DNA of 64,000 nucleotides from NCBI RefSeq assembly GCF_000721495.1, contig NZ_JOHY01000037.1:112284-176283 (forward strand), read 5' to 3'. Of this stretch, positions 7,831 to 16,112 are shown in pieces; the stretch's first letter is position 1; each line of letters begins with the position of its first letter. The translations under genes and the position numbers were made by a program. This DNA is from Streptomyces sp. NRRL F-5123 (GTDB taxonomy: Bacteria; Actinomycetota; Actinomycetes; Streptomycetales; Streptomycetaceae). The notes under the pieces are model-generated. The model saw only the letters and a program-made list of their open reading frames with translations, made no database searches and was not told the DNA's origin.

Positions 7831-10134
7831 ATGGCGAAGAAGGCTCCCGAGGGTGATCCCGTCCAGGACGCGCCGCACGTCAGCGCGCCGAAGAAGGCTG
7901 CCGCCGGGTTGCCGGCGGTCGGGCACACGATGAAGGTGGCCGGGGCGCAGATGGGCGCCCGGCGGGCGACGCTCACGCTGCTCAAGGTCAACCAGAAGGA
8001 CGGTTTCGACTGCCCCGGGTGCGCGTGGCCGGAGCCGGACCACCGGCACACCTTCGAGTTCTGCGAGAACGGCGCCAAGGCCGTCGCCGAGGAGGCGACA
8101 CTGCGCCGCGTCACGCCCGACTTCTTCGCCGCGCACCCGGTCGCCGACCTCGCCCGGCGCAGCGGCTACTGGCTCGGGCAGCAGGGCCGCATCACCCAGC
8201 CGATGTACCTGGCGGAGGGCGCCGAGCACTACGAGGCCGTGCCGTGGGAGCGGGCCTTCGAGCTGGTCGCCGAGGAACTGCACGCGCTCGGCTCACCGGA
8301 CGAGGCCGTCTTCTACACCTCCGGCCGCACCAGCAACGAGGCCGCCTTCCTCTTCCAGCTCTTCGCCCGCGAGTTCGGCACCAACAACCTGCCGGACTGC
8401 TCCAACATGTGCCACGAGTCGTCCGGCTCGGCCCTGACCGAGACCCTCGGCGTCGGCAAGGGCAGTGTGCTGCTCGACGACCTGCACCGCGCCGAGCTGA
8501 TCGTCGTGGCAGGCCAGAACCCGGGCACGAACCACCCGCGGATGCTGTCGGCCCTGGAGAAGGCCAAGCGCGGCGGCGCGAAGGTCGTCACCGTCAACCC
8601 GCTGCCCGAGGCGGGCATGGAGCGCTTCCGCAACCCGCAGACCGCGGGGGGCCTCGCGGGACCGGGCACCAAGCTCACCGACCTCTTCCTGCCCGTGCGG
8701 CTGGGCGGCGACCAGGCGCTCTTCCGGGCGCTGGGCCGGCTGCTGATCGAGGCGGGCGCGCTGGACCGCGCCTTCATCGCCGAGCACACCCACGGCTTCG
8801 CCGACTACGAGGCCGCGGCCCGCGCCGCGGACTGGGCGGAGGTGGAGCGAGCCACCGGCCTGGAGCGGGCCGAGATCGAGAAGCTCCACGCCATGGTGCT
8901 GGACGCGAAAAGCGTCGTGGTGTGCTGGGCGATGGGCCTGACCCAGCACAAGCACGCGGTGCCGACGATCCGCGAGGTCGTCAACTTCCTGCTGCTGCGC
9001 GGCAACGTGGGCCGCCCGGGCGCCGGGGTCTGCCCGGTGCGCGGACACAGCAACGTGCAGGGCGACCGCACGATGGGCATCTTCGAGCGGCCCACCGCGG
9101 CCTTCCTGGACGCCCTGCAGAAGGAGTTCGGCTTCGAGCCGCCGCGCGAGCACGGCCTGGACGTGGTGCGGGCGATCCGCGCGCTGCGCGACGGGCAGGC
9201 GAAGGTCTTCTTCGCGATGGGCGGCAACTTCGTCGCGGCCTCCCCCGACACCGACGTCACGGAGGCGGCGATGCGCCGCGCCCGGCTGACCGTGCACGTC
9301 TCGACGAAACTCAACCGCTCGCACGCGGTGACCGGCGCCCGCGCGCTGATCCTGCCGACGCTCGGCCGCACCGAGAAGGACGTGCAGGCCGCCGGCCCGC
9401 AGTTCGTCAGCGTCGAGGACTCGATGGGCATGGTGCACGCCTCACGCGGCGGGCTGGCGCCGGCCTCGCCGCAGCTGCTGTCGGAGCCGGCGATCGTCTC
9501 CCGGCTGGCCCGCGCGGTGTTCGGCGACCGCAGCGGGGTGCCGTGGGCGGAGTTCGAGAGCGACTACGACCTGATCCGCGACCGCATCGCCCGCGTGGTG
9601 CCGGGCTTCGACGACTTCAACGCCAAGGTGCGCCGCCCCGGCGGCTTCACGCTGCCGCACGGCCCGCGCGACACGCGCACCTTCCCCACCGCGACCGGCA
9701 AGGCCAACTTCACGGCCGCGCCGCTGGAGTACCCCACCGTGCCCGAGGGCCGACTGCTGCTGCAGACGCTGCGCTCGCACGACCAGTACAACACCACGAT
9801 CTACGGCCTCGACGACCGCTACCGCGGGATCAAGGGCGGCCGCCGGGTGGTGCTGGTGCACGCCGACGACGCGGCGGCCGCAGGCCTGCGCGACGGGGAT
9901 TACGCCGACCTGGTCAGCGAGTGGCGGGACGGCTCGGAGCGGCGCGCGGACGGCTTCCGGGTCGTCCACTACCCGACACCGCGCGGATGCACCGCCGCGT
10001 ACTACCCGGAGACCAACGTGCTGATCCCGCTGGACCACACGGCCGAGACCAGCAACACGCCCGCCGCCAAGTCCGTCGTCATCCGGCTGGAGAGGTCCCG
10101 CGAGGGTGCCCCGGCCGACCCGGCGCGCCCGTGA
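7831..10134 (+). CDS. FdhF/YdeP-family molybdopterin oxidoreductase
   Basis: Molybdopterin-dependent oxidoreductase alpha subunit, of the subfamily that includes E. coli YdeP and formate-dehydrogenase-like proteins; the physiological substrate is not known. The 767-residue protein starts at ATG 7831 with GGGAGG eight bases upstream. Near the N-terminus DCPGCAWPEPDH and FCENGAK give three cysteines that could ligate an iron-sulfur cluster. The body shows family patterns: FYTSGRTSNEAAFLFQLFAR, NNLPDCSNMCHESSG, VAGQNPGTNHPRML, GNVGRPGAGVCPVRGHSNVQGD, and a C-terminal MopB-type barrel (LLLQTLRSHDQYNTTIYG). No fdhD, electron-transfer subunit or Mo-cofactor gene is beside it. The thioesterase follows 93 bases downstream on the same strand. 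Confidence 0.92.
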   Translation: MAKKAPEGDPVQDAPHVSAPKKAAAGLPAVGHTMKVAGAQMGARRATLTLLKVNQKDGFDCPGCAWPEPDHRHTFEFCENGAKAVAEEATLRRVTPDFFAAHPVADLARRSGYWLGQQGRITQPMYLAEGAEHYEAVPWERAFELVAEELHALGSPDEAVFYTSGRTSNEAAFLFQLFAREFGTNNLPDCSNMCHESSGSALTETLGVGKGSVLLDDLHRAELIVVAGQNPGTNHPRMLSALEKAKRGGAKVVTVNPLPEAGMERFRNPQTAGGLAGPGTKLTDLFLPVRLGGDQALFRALGRLLIEAGALDRAFIAEHTHGFADYEAAARAADWAEVERATGLERAEIEKLHAMVLDAKSVVVCWAMGLTQHKHAVPTIREVVNFLLLRGNVGRPGAGVCPVRGHSNVQGDRTMGIFERPTAAFLDALQKEFGFEPPREHGLDVVRAIRALRDGQAKVFFAMGGNFVAASPDTDVTEAAMRRARLTVHVSTKLNRSHAVTGARALILPTLGRTEKDVQAAGPQFVSVEDSMGMVHASRGGLAPASPQLLSEPAIVSRLARAVFGDRSGVPWAEFESDYDLIRDRIARVVPGFDDFNAKVRRPGGFTLPHGPRDTRTFPTATGKANFTAAPLEYPTVPEGRLLLQTLRSHDQYNTTIYGLDDRYRGIKGGRRVVLVHADDAAAAGLRDGDYADLVSEWRDGSERRADGFRVVHYPTPRGCTAAYYPETNVLIPLDHTAETSNTPAAKSVVIRLERSREGAPADPARP

Positions 10135-10227
10135 CCGCGCCTGTGCGGTAGAAAGCGAGGGATAAGGACAAGGCTGTCCGGTACACCCACCACGACAGCG
10201 ACGTAGAGGCCGATCGGAGCCGAGCGC

Positions 10228-10701
10228 ATGGGCGAGCAGACCGTCACCCGTTTCCCGCAGGAGATCCTGGAGCAGTACGCCGGGCTCGGCATCGACCTGC
10301 AGGCGCTCTTCTCAGCCGGCCACCTGGGCGTGCGGATGAACATCCGCATCCTGGAGGCGTCGCCGGAGCAGGTGGTCGGCACGATGCCGGTGGAGGGCAA
10401 CACCCAGCCGTACGGACTGCTGCACGGCGGCGCCTCGGCGGTGCTGGCGGAAACGCTGGGCTCGGTCGGCGCGATGCTGCACGGCGGACCCAGCAAGATC
10501 GCGGTCGGTGTCGACCTCAACGCGACGCACCACCGCGGTATGCGCCAGGGCCAGGTCACGGGCACCGCGACGCCGGTGCACCGCGGCCGCTCCTCGGCCA
10601 CCTACGAGATCGTGATCACCGACGACGACTCCGGCAAGCGCGTCTGCACCGCCCGGCTGACCTGCATGCTGCGCCCAGCCGCCCCCGCGGCGACGGCGTG
10701 A
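10228..10701 (+). CDS. PaaI-type hotdog-fold thioesterase
   Basis: 157-residue single-domain hotdog protein, predicted acyl-CoA thioesterase. Family marks are the TQPYGLLHGGASAVLAETLGSVGA stretch (HGG plus the following catalytic acidic residue in AET) and GVDLNATHHRGMRQGQVTGTATPVHRGR. ATG 10228 is preceded by ggagccgagcgc. The stop at 10701 is seven bases from the stop of the convergent LAGLIDADG gene. Substrate cannot be inferred from sequence. Confidence 0.88.
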   Translation: MGEQTVTRFPQEILEQYAGLGIDLQALFSAGHLGVRMNIRILEASPEQVVGTMPVEGNTQPYGLLHGGASAVLAETLGSVGAMLHGGPSKIAVGVDLNATHHRGMRQGQVTGTATPVHRGRSSATYEIVITDDDSGKRVCTARLTCMLRPAAPAATA

Positions 10702-10708
10702 CCCCGTC

Positions 10709-11458
10709 TCAGTACTTGGCCCCGACGTGCAGATCCATGAGCTCCACGGAGGCCCGGCGGGCGACAGAGACGCTGTACGGCCGCTTGCCGCCTCCGGCTA
10801 CCCTCCATTCCACGCCGACCAAGTCGAGGGTTTCGCAGAAGAGCGCACGTATGCCGTCGGAGACGTTGGTGAAGAAATACCGCGGGTACTCGTAGCGCTT
10901 CGGTTCGCCTCCAACCAGCCTTGTCGTCCAGTTGGTGATGCGGCATCCGTCGGAGTGCACCAAACCGCGGACGAACTCCCACGGGTACGTGTCGACGATC
11001 GTCTGCTGCCACGGTTCAAGCGCGATGTGACGCTCGTGCTTGCGACCGGGGCCATGCTGGGGAAAGACCGTCGGCCATTGCTTGCTGCATGCCGTGACCT
11101 GGACGCAGCCCTGCTGTCGCACACGGCAGACGGAGCCGCCCGGCCGGACGGCACGGATGGCGTGCTCGCAAGCATCGATGAGGCCGGGCCATGAGTTGGA
11201 ACAGGCGATCCGCAGGGCGTAGACGCCGCGGCCGTTTCGGCTGAGGCAGCCGTCGCCCAGGTAGAGCCCGAGTAGGTACGGGTAGGCCGGGCCGTCGGTG
11301 CACAGCGGGGTGCGGCCGGTGCCGGACATTCCCGGCCCGTGGGTGGCCCAGCCGCGGATGGCCGCACGCGATATGCCGGTGCTACGACTGGTGGCGTTGA
11401 GGCTGTGGCCTTCGGCAAGCAGGGCAAGGGCCCGACAACGGGTCGCGAGGTCGTACAT
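10709..11458 (-). CDS. LAGLIDADG-type protein with N-terminal helix-turn-helix
   Basis: 249-residue protein when started at ATG 11458 (MYDLATRCRALALL); the frame stays open upstream into the tRNA but without homology. Residues 1-40 resemble a helix-turn-helix of the resolvase/transposase type (ALLAEGHSLNATSRSTGIS, then RAAIRGWATHG). Two LAGLIDADG-like motifs follow, LLGLYLGDG (62-70) and FVRGLVHSDG (162-171), each ending in the acidic residue that normally binds metal, spaced about 100 residues apart as in single-chain homing endonucleases. There is no host intron or intein; it is free-standing. Codons are less G/C-biased than the neighbours, suggesting acquisition. It lies just downstream of the tRNA on the same strand. 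No strong ribosome binding site is visible. It could instead be a DNA-binding regulator with a dead nuclease fold. Confidence 0.75.
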   Translation of the reverse strand: MYDLATRCRALALLAEGHSLNATSRSTGISRAAIRGWATHGPGMSGTGRTPLCTDGPAYPYLLGLYLGDGCLSRNGRGVYALRIACSNSWPGLIDACEHAIRAVRPGGSVCRVRQQGCVQVTACSKQWPTVFPQHGPGRKHERHIALEPWQQTIVDTYPWEFVRGLVHSDGCRITNWTTRLVGGEPKRYEYPRYFFTNVSDGIRALFCETLDLVGVEWRVAGGGKRPYSVSVARRASVELMDLHVGAKY

Positions 11459-11565
11459 ACGACCGAGAATGCACGACGAAGGTCGACCGGCAGACGCGAC
11501 CGAACGAAAGTTCACCCTGTTCAGTGACCTTGCCAAAGGCACCTTTACCTGGGTGTGGGAAGTTG

Positions 11566-11641
11566 TGGTACCCCGGGTGGGATTCGAACCCACGCTGGAT
11601 GCTGTTTGAGAGCACTGCCTCTACCGCTGGGCTACCGGGGC
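11566..11641 (-). tRNA. tRNA with anticodon CAA (Leu) but a class I, short variable loop
   Basis: A full 76-base cloverleaf reads on the minus strand from 11641. Acceptor GCCCCGG pairs with CCGGGGT (first pair G-U), discriminator A and encoded CCA (11568-11566). D stem GCC/GGC, anticodon stem GTGCT/AGCAT with loop CTCAAAC (anticodon CAA at 11608-11606, T33 and A37 present), T stem GTGGG/CCCAC with TTCGAAT loop. The variable loop is only CCAGC. Normal bacterial tRNA-Leu are class II with a long variable arm, so the anticodon and body disagree. Identity by anticodon is leucine; real aminoacylation is unknown. Confidence 0.88.
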
Positions 11642-11741
11642 TCCTTGCGAAACGCGGGGCCTACGGCGGTCCTGCGTGGTCCTACCTTAGCGGAGCTGGG
11701 TAGGCTCTAGTAGCAGCACCCCGCCTGAACCGAGGAGCACC

Positions 11742-12419
11742 GTGAGCGCCCCCGACGAGCCCGCCGCGCAGTCCGGCGAGCAGACCGATCCGCCCGCCGA
11801 CCAGCCGTCCGAGCAGCCCGCGGCATCGTCGCACGTACCCCCGCAGACCACCCGTGTGGTGATCGCGGAGGACGAGGCGCTGATCCGGCTGGACCTCAAG
11901 GAGATGCTGGAGGAGGAGGGCTACGCGGTCGTCGGCGAGGCCGGCGACGGGGAGGCGGCGATCAAACTCGCCGAGGAACACCGCCCGGACCTGGTGATCC
12001 TCGACGTGAAGATGCCGGTGCTGGACGGGATCTCGGCGGCCGAGCGCATCGCGGGCGAGAAGCTCGCGCCGGTGCTGATGCTCACCGCCTTCTCGCAGCG
12101 CGAGCTGGTGGAGCGGGCGCGGGACGCGGGCGCGATGGCCTACCTGGTCAAGCCGTTCAGCAAGAGCGACCTGGTGCCGGCGATCGAGATGGCGGTCAGC
12201 CGCTTCCAGGAGCTGCGGGCGCTGGAGGACGAGGTCGCCGACCTCTCGCAGCGGCTGGAGACGCGCAAGCTGGTGGACCGCGCGAAGAGCGTGCTGCAGA
12301 CGAAGTACGGCCTGACGGAGCCGGCCGCCTTCCGCTGGATCCAGAAGACGTCGATGGACCGCCGGATGTCGATGCAGGCGGTGGCCCAGGCCGTGATCGA
12401 GGAGGTCGCGGGCGAGTAG
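11742..12419 (+). CDS. pdtaR: ANTAR-domain response regulator (PdtaR-like)
   Basis: Two-component response regulator that acts on RNA rather than DNA. GTG 11742 follows cgaggagcacc. A Pro/Glu-rich N-terminal extension (residues 1-36) precedes a receiver domain (37-155): acidic pair EDE at 43-45, phospho-acceptor Asp88 in DLVILDVKMPVLDG, Thr in MLTAF and Lys137 in YLVKPF. The ANTAR domain (about 160-222) has the expected three-helix pattern with VDRAKSVLQTKYGL and EPAAFRWIQKTSMDRRMSM. ANTAR proteins bind paired hairpins in nascent mRNA and cause antitermination. It sits beside the liv operon but is transcribed convergently, separated by a terminator. Length (225 residues) is normal for the actinobacterial family. 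Confidence 0.95.
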   Translation: MSAPDEPAAQSGEQTDPPADQPSEQPAASSHVPPQTTRVVIAEDEALIRLDLKEMLEEEGYAVVGEAGDGEAAIKLAEEHRPDLVILDVKMPVLDGISAAERIAGEKLAPVLMLTAFSQRELVERARDAGAMAYLVKPFSKSDLVPAIEMAVSRFQELRALEDEVADLSQRLETRKLVDRAKSVLQTKYGLTEPAAFRWIQKTSMDRRMSMQAVAQAVIEEVAGE

Positions 12420-12427
12420 AGCCGCCG

Positions 12428-12475
12428 ACGACGGTACGTCCGTACGACGGTACGTCCGTACGACGGTACGTCCGT
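12428..12475. repeat. three tandem 16-base repeats
   Basis: The unit acgacggtacgtccgt is repeated three times exactly (12428, 12444, 12460), directly after the pdtaR stop and before the terminator. Each unit is partly self-complementary around gtac. Confidence 0.92.
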
Positions 12476-12483
12476 ACGACGAG

Positions 12484-12515
12484 GGGGCCGCACCCGGCGA
12501 TCCGGGTGCGGCCCC
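12484..12515. terminator. bidirectional terminator between pdtaR and livF
   Basis: Perfect 14-base-pair stem, GGGGCCGCACCCGG at 12484-12497 and its complement at 12502-12515, with a CGAT loop. It lies between convergent stops at 12419 and 12535, so it can end both transcripts. Confidence 0.9.
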
Positions 12516-12534
12516 TTCCGCGTACGGGCGCGGC

Positions 12535-13251
12535 TCAGTCCTCGCCGAGGTAGGTCTTGCGGACGCCCTCGTCGGTCAGCAGCTCCGCGCCGGTGCCGGA
12601 GAGCTTGATGGTGCCGACCTCCATGACGTGCGCCTGGTCGGCGAGCGACAGCGCGGCCTGCGCGTTCTGCTCGACGAGCAGGATGGTGGTGCCCTGCTCC
12701 TTGAGCTCCTTGATCGTCGCCATGATCTTCTGCATCATGATCGGCGACAGGCCCATCGACGGTTCGTCCAGCATCAGCAGCTTGGGCCGGCACATCAGCG
12801 CCCGGCCCATGGCCAGCATCTGCTGCTCACCGCCGGACAGGGTGCCCGCGGCCTGCTTGCGGCGCTCGCCGAGGATCGGGAAGAGCGTGTAGGCGCGCTC
12901 CATGTCCTGCGTGATCCCGGCGGCGTCCTTGCGGAGGTACGCGCCGAGCTGGAGGTTCTGCTCGATGGTCAGGCTGGGGAAGATGTGCCTGCCCTCGGGC
13001 GAGTGGGCCAGGCCCAGCGCCACGATCTTGTGGGCGGGTTCGCGGTGCAGCGGGCGCCCGTCGAAGACGATCTTCCCGCCGACGGGCCGCAGCAGCCCGC
13101 TGAGGGTGCGCAGGGTGGTGGTCTTACCCGCGCCGTTGGTGCCGATGAGGGTGACGACCTGGCCGGCCTCGACGGAGAACGAGATGCCCTTGACGGCCTC
13201 GATCTTGCCGTACGCGACGCGCAGGTTGTCCACTTCGAGCAGTGCGGTCAT
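12535..13251 (-). CDS. livF: branched-chain amino-acid ABC transporter ATPase LivF
   Basis: 238-residue ATPase of the high-affinity branched-chain amino-acid importer, working at the inner face of the membrane with LivG. Walker A GTNGAGKTT, Q-loop region HSPEGRHIFPSLTIEQN, signature LSGGEQQMLAMGRAL, Walker B LLMLDEPSMGLSP, and the LivF-typical LLVEQNAQAAL are all present. The start ATG 13251 overlaps the livG stop by four bases (ATGA), indicating translational coupling. Last gene of the liv operon; the terminator at 12484-12515 follows. Confidence 0.97.
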   Translation of the reverse strand: MTALLEVDNLRVAYGKIEAVKGISFSVEAGQVVTLIGTNGAGKTTTLRTLSGLLRPVGGKIVFDGRPLHREPAHKIVALGLAHSPEGRHIFPSLTIEQNLQLGAYLRKDAAGITQDMERAYTLFPILGERRKQAAGTLSGGEQQMLAMGRALMCRPKLLMLDEPSMGLSPIMMQKIMATIKELKEQGTTILLVEQNAQAALSLADQAHVMEVGTIKLSGTGAELLTDEGVRKTYLGED

Positions 13252-14225
13252 TTGTCGTTCTCCTGCTGCTCGTCCTGCCCCTGCTCCGGTTCCGGCGAAG
13301 GCTCCGGCGACGGTTCCGGTTCCGGTTCCGGTTCCGGCGACGCCTCCGGCGACGCCTCCGGCTGCGGCTCCGGCAACGGCTCCGCCGAGGGCTCCGGCTG
13401 CGCCTGCTCCCCGCCCGCGTCGAAGGGCTCGCCGAGGTACGCGGCGATGACCCGCTCGTCCTGCTGGACGACCTCGGAGCTGCCCTCGACCAGCTTCTCG
13501 CCCTGCACGAGCACGGCGACGCGGTCGCACAGGTTGAAGATGAAGCGCATGTCGTGCTCGATGACGAGCACGGCGACACCCTGGTCCCGGACGGCGAAGA
13601 CCAGTTCCTCGGTGGCCCGGGTCTCCTGCGGGTTCATGCCCGCGGTCGGCTCGTCGAGCAGCAGCAGACCGGGCTCGCTCGCGAGCGCGCGGGCGATCTC
13701 CAGCTTGCGCTGCTCGCCGTAGGGCAGGTTGCGGGCGAGGTGGTCGGCCTTGCCGGCGAGGCCGGTGAATTCCAGCAGCTCCATCGCGCGGGCCCGCGAG
13801 GTGGCCTCCGCCCGGTGGTAGCCGGGACCGCGGATGATCGCCGAGATCAGCCCTTCCTTGGTCCTGGTGTGCCGCCCGACCAGGACGTTCTCCAGCACCG
13901 TCATGTTGGCGAACAGCCGGATGTTCTGGAAGGTGCGGGCGATGCCGGCCTTGGTGACCAGGTGCGGCTTGGGCGGCAGCACCGTGCCGCGGTAGCTGAC
14001 GGTGCCCTCGGTCGGGACGTACAGCCCGGTGAGGCAGTTGAAGAAGGTGGTCTTGCCCGCGCCGTTGGGGCCGATGAGCCCGACGATCTCCCCGGAGTTG
14101 ACGGTGAGGTCGACGTCGCGGACGGCGGTCAGGCCGCCGAACCGCATGACGACGCCGCTGGCCTGGAGCAGCGGGCCGCCAGGCTCGTCGCGCGGGGCGG
14201 ACTGGTGCGGAATGGTGGTGGTCAT
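13248..14225 (-). CDS. livG: branched-chain amino-acid ABC transporter ATPase LivG
   Basis: 325-residue partner ATPase of LivF. Start ATG 14225 (MTTTIPHQ) behind GAAGGACACC, eight bases after the livM stop. Walker A GPNGAGKTTFFN, the LivG-characteristic IARTFQNIRLF, signature NLPYGEQRKLEIARAL and Walker B LLLLDEPTAGMNP are intact. Oddity: after the normal end of the fold (AAYLGEPF) there is a tail of about 55 residues made of Pro-Glu repeats (EPQPEASPEASPEPEPEPEP pattern), encoded by hexanucleotide repeats of the ttccgg type near 13310-13350. The tail is not part of the family and probably arose by slippage. Confidence 0.96.
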   Translation of the reverse strand: MTTTIPHQSAPRDEPGGPLLQASGVVMRFGGLTAVRDVDLTVNSGEIVGLIGPNGAGKTTFFNCLTGLYVPTEGTVSYRGTVLPPKPHLVTKAGIARTFQNIRLFANMTVLENVLVGRHTRTKEGLISAIIRGPGYHRAEATSRARAMELLEFTGLAGKADHLARNLPYGEQRKLEIARALASEPGLLLLDEPTAGMNPQETRATEELVFAVRDQGVAVLVIEHDMRFIFNLCDRVAVLVQGEKLVEGSSEVVQQDERVIAAYLGEPFDAGGEQAQPEPSAEPLPEPQPEASPEASPEPEPEPEPSPEPSPEPEQGQDEQQENDK

Positions 14226-14233
14226 GGTGTCCT

Positions 14234-16108
14234 TCACGCCCCCGCCGTGCCGACGGATACGGTGTCGTCGCCGAGGGTGCGCTTGCCGGGCGCGGTGGCT
14301 TCGTCCTCGTGGAACTCCAGTTGCCTGCGCCGGTTGGCGATGATGCCCTCCGGCCGCAGCCGCATGATCAGGACCAGCGCGAGGCCGAAGGCGAACAGCT
14401 CGTACTTGGCGAGGAAGTCCAGCTTCTCCGGGATCAGGAAGAGCAGCGACGCGCCCAGGATCGGACCGCTGACCGTACCCATGCCGCCGAGGACGACGGC
14501 GGCGAGCAGGAAGGCGGAGTTCGGCGGCGTCGAGCCGGAGAAGACGTACGGGGTGGGCACCACGGAGTTGGTGACGTGCGCGCTGACGGTGCCGGCCAGG
14601 CCCGCGAGGCAGGCGCCGAGGGCGAAGGCGACGAGCTTGACCCGGAAGCCGTTGATGCCCATCGCGGTGGCCGCGGTCTCGTCCTCGCGGATGGCGATCC
14701 ACGAGCGGCCGATCCGGGAGTCGGCGGCCCGGGTGAAGACCAGCACCACGATGACGGTGATCAGCAGCATCAGCAGGTAGTAGTTGGCGAACCTGCCGAG
14801 CTCGAAGCCGCCGACGTCATGGGTCTTGCCCAGGTTGTAGCCGAAGATCGACAGGTCCGGGATGACGGCGATGCCGTTCGGGCCGTTGGTGATCTTCGGG
14901 CCGCTCACGCCGTCGAGGTTGTTGACGACGATACGGAAGATCTCTCCGAAGCCGAGCGTGACGATGGCCAGGTAGTCGCCGCGCAGCCGCAGCGTCGGGG
15001 CGCCGATCAGCACGCCGAACACCAGGGCCGCGGCGGCTCCGGTGAGGGCGGCGGCCCAGAACGGGAACTGCGTGCCGGACCAGATCGAGTACTGGGAGCC
15101 GGAGACCAGGGCGGCGGTGTAGGCGCCGACGCCGAGGAAAGCGACGTACCCGAGGTCCAGCAGGCCGGTGAGGCCGACGACGATGTTCAGGCCGAGGGCG
15201 ACGGTGCCGACGATGAGGATGTTGACGCCGAGGTTGGCCCAGTGCTCGTCGTTCTGGACGAACGGGTAGGCGATGGCGGCGACGATGCAGGCGCTGGAGG
15301 AGAAGATCTTGTTCTGCCGGGTGATCTGCTGGAACTGCCGGGTGAGCCCGGCGCCGGCCAGGCCCCAGAAGGTGAAGCAGACGACGATCATGAAGCCGAT
15401 GAAGATGTCGCTGTAGCTGGTCGCGAGGCCGTAGGTGAGGACCTTCACGGCCGCGGCGAAGACCACGACGATCGCCAGCCGCTGGAGCCAGACGTTGAGG
15501 CGGCGGGGGTCGGCGACCTTGAGTTCGGCGTTGCTGACCCGCAGGCCGCGCAGGAGGTGGTAGAGCCGGACGACGCCGGCGGAGGCGAACAGGCCGCGCT
15601 CGGCGTAGTCGTCGTCCTCCTCCAGCGGCGGGCGGTGGGCGGGCAGCCCGAGCGCGCCGATCACCAGGACCGCGCTGCCGCCGGCGGCGATCCAGCCGCC
15701 GGGGTCGAGGTTGGCCAGGCCGTGCAGCTTGGCCGCGATGTCGATGACGGTGTACCAGGTGGTGCCGAAGGTGCCGACGGCCAGCAGCAGCACCGAGTTG
15801 TACGAGCGGCTGGGGTTGAGCCACCCCAGGCCGGGCACCCGGAAGGCGCCCAGCGCGACGACGGCGGTCAGGATTCCGGCGACCAGCGTCATGATCTGCA
15901 GGCCGCCGGGGTAGCCGCTGACGGTCAGGTCGCCCGGGAAGTCGGTGGTGTACGTCCACGACATGAAGGTCGAGGCGATCGACACCGCGGCGCCGAGCAG
16001 CACCAGCAGCCGCGCGGCGGCGAAGGGCAGCGGCAGGTACCTCAGGACGCGTCCGCCGTCCGGGTCGGTGACGGGCAGTCCCTGTGCCGTGGTGGGAAGG
16101 TCGGTCAT
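14234..16108 (-). CDS. livM: branched-chain amino-acid ABC transporter permease LivM, long form
   Basis: Permease of 624 residues starting at ATG 16108, four bases after the livH stop. The C-terminal half is a standard LivM permease: VGLTGLLDLGYVAFLGVGAYTAAL, LRLRGDYLAIVTLGFGEI (the conserved cytoplasmic loop that contacts the ATPases) and SRIGRSWIAIREDETAATAMGI. The N-terminal portion of about 280 residues adds several hydrophobic segments (around 30-50, 70-90, 105-125, 138-158, 212-230, 235-255) not found in the usual 320-420 residue LivM. Such long forms occur in actinobacteria; the role of the extension is unknown. A cytoplasmic linker rich in acidic residues (LEEDDDYAERG) divides the extension. 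Confidence 0.95.
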   Translation of the reverse strand: MTDLPTTAQGLPVTDPDGGRVLRYLPLPFAAARLLVLLGAAVSIASTFMSWTYTTDFPGDLTVSGYPGGLQIMTLVAGILTAVVALGAFRVPGLGWLNPSRSYNSVLLLAVGTFGTTWYTVIDIAAKLHGLANLDPGGWIAAGGSAVLVIGALGLPAHRPPLEEDDDYAERGLFASAGVVRLYHLLRGLRVSNAELKVADPRRLNVWLQRLAIVVVFAAAVKVLTYGLATSYSDIFIGFMIVVCFTFWGLAGAGLTRQFQQITRQNKIFSSSACIVAAIAYPFVQNDEHWANLGVNILIVGTVALGLNIVVGLTGLLDLGYVAFLGVGAYTAALVSGSQYSIWSGTQFPFWAAALTGAAAALVFGVLIGAPTLRLRGDYLAIVTLGFGEIFRIVVNNLDGVSGPKITNGPNGIAVIPDLSIFGYNLGKTHDVGGFELGRFANYYLLMLLITVIVVLVFTRAADSRIGRSWIAIREDETAATAMGINGFRVKLVAFALGACLAGLAGTVSAHVTNSVVPTPYVFSGSTPPNSAFLLAAVVLGGMGTVSGPILGASLLFLIPEKLDFLAKYELFAFGLALVLIMRLRPEGIIANRRRQLEFHEDEATAPGKRTLGDDTVSVGTAGA

Positions 16109-16112
16109 ACGA

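Noticed and set aside
7509..7856. Short plus-strand frames upstream of the molybdoenzyme gene
   Set aside because: They translate the dispersed repeat (PRRSSGG-type peptides) and have no start signal.
4696..10134. A very long open frame across polA and the molybdoenzyme gene
   Set aside because: Its first two thirds run antisense to polA and have no protein-like composition; only the last 767 codons are the real molybdoenzyme. Long antisense frames are normal in very G/C-rich DNA.
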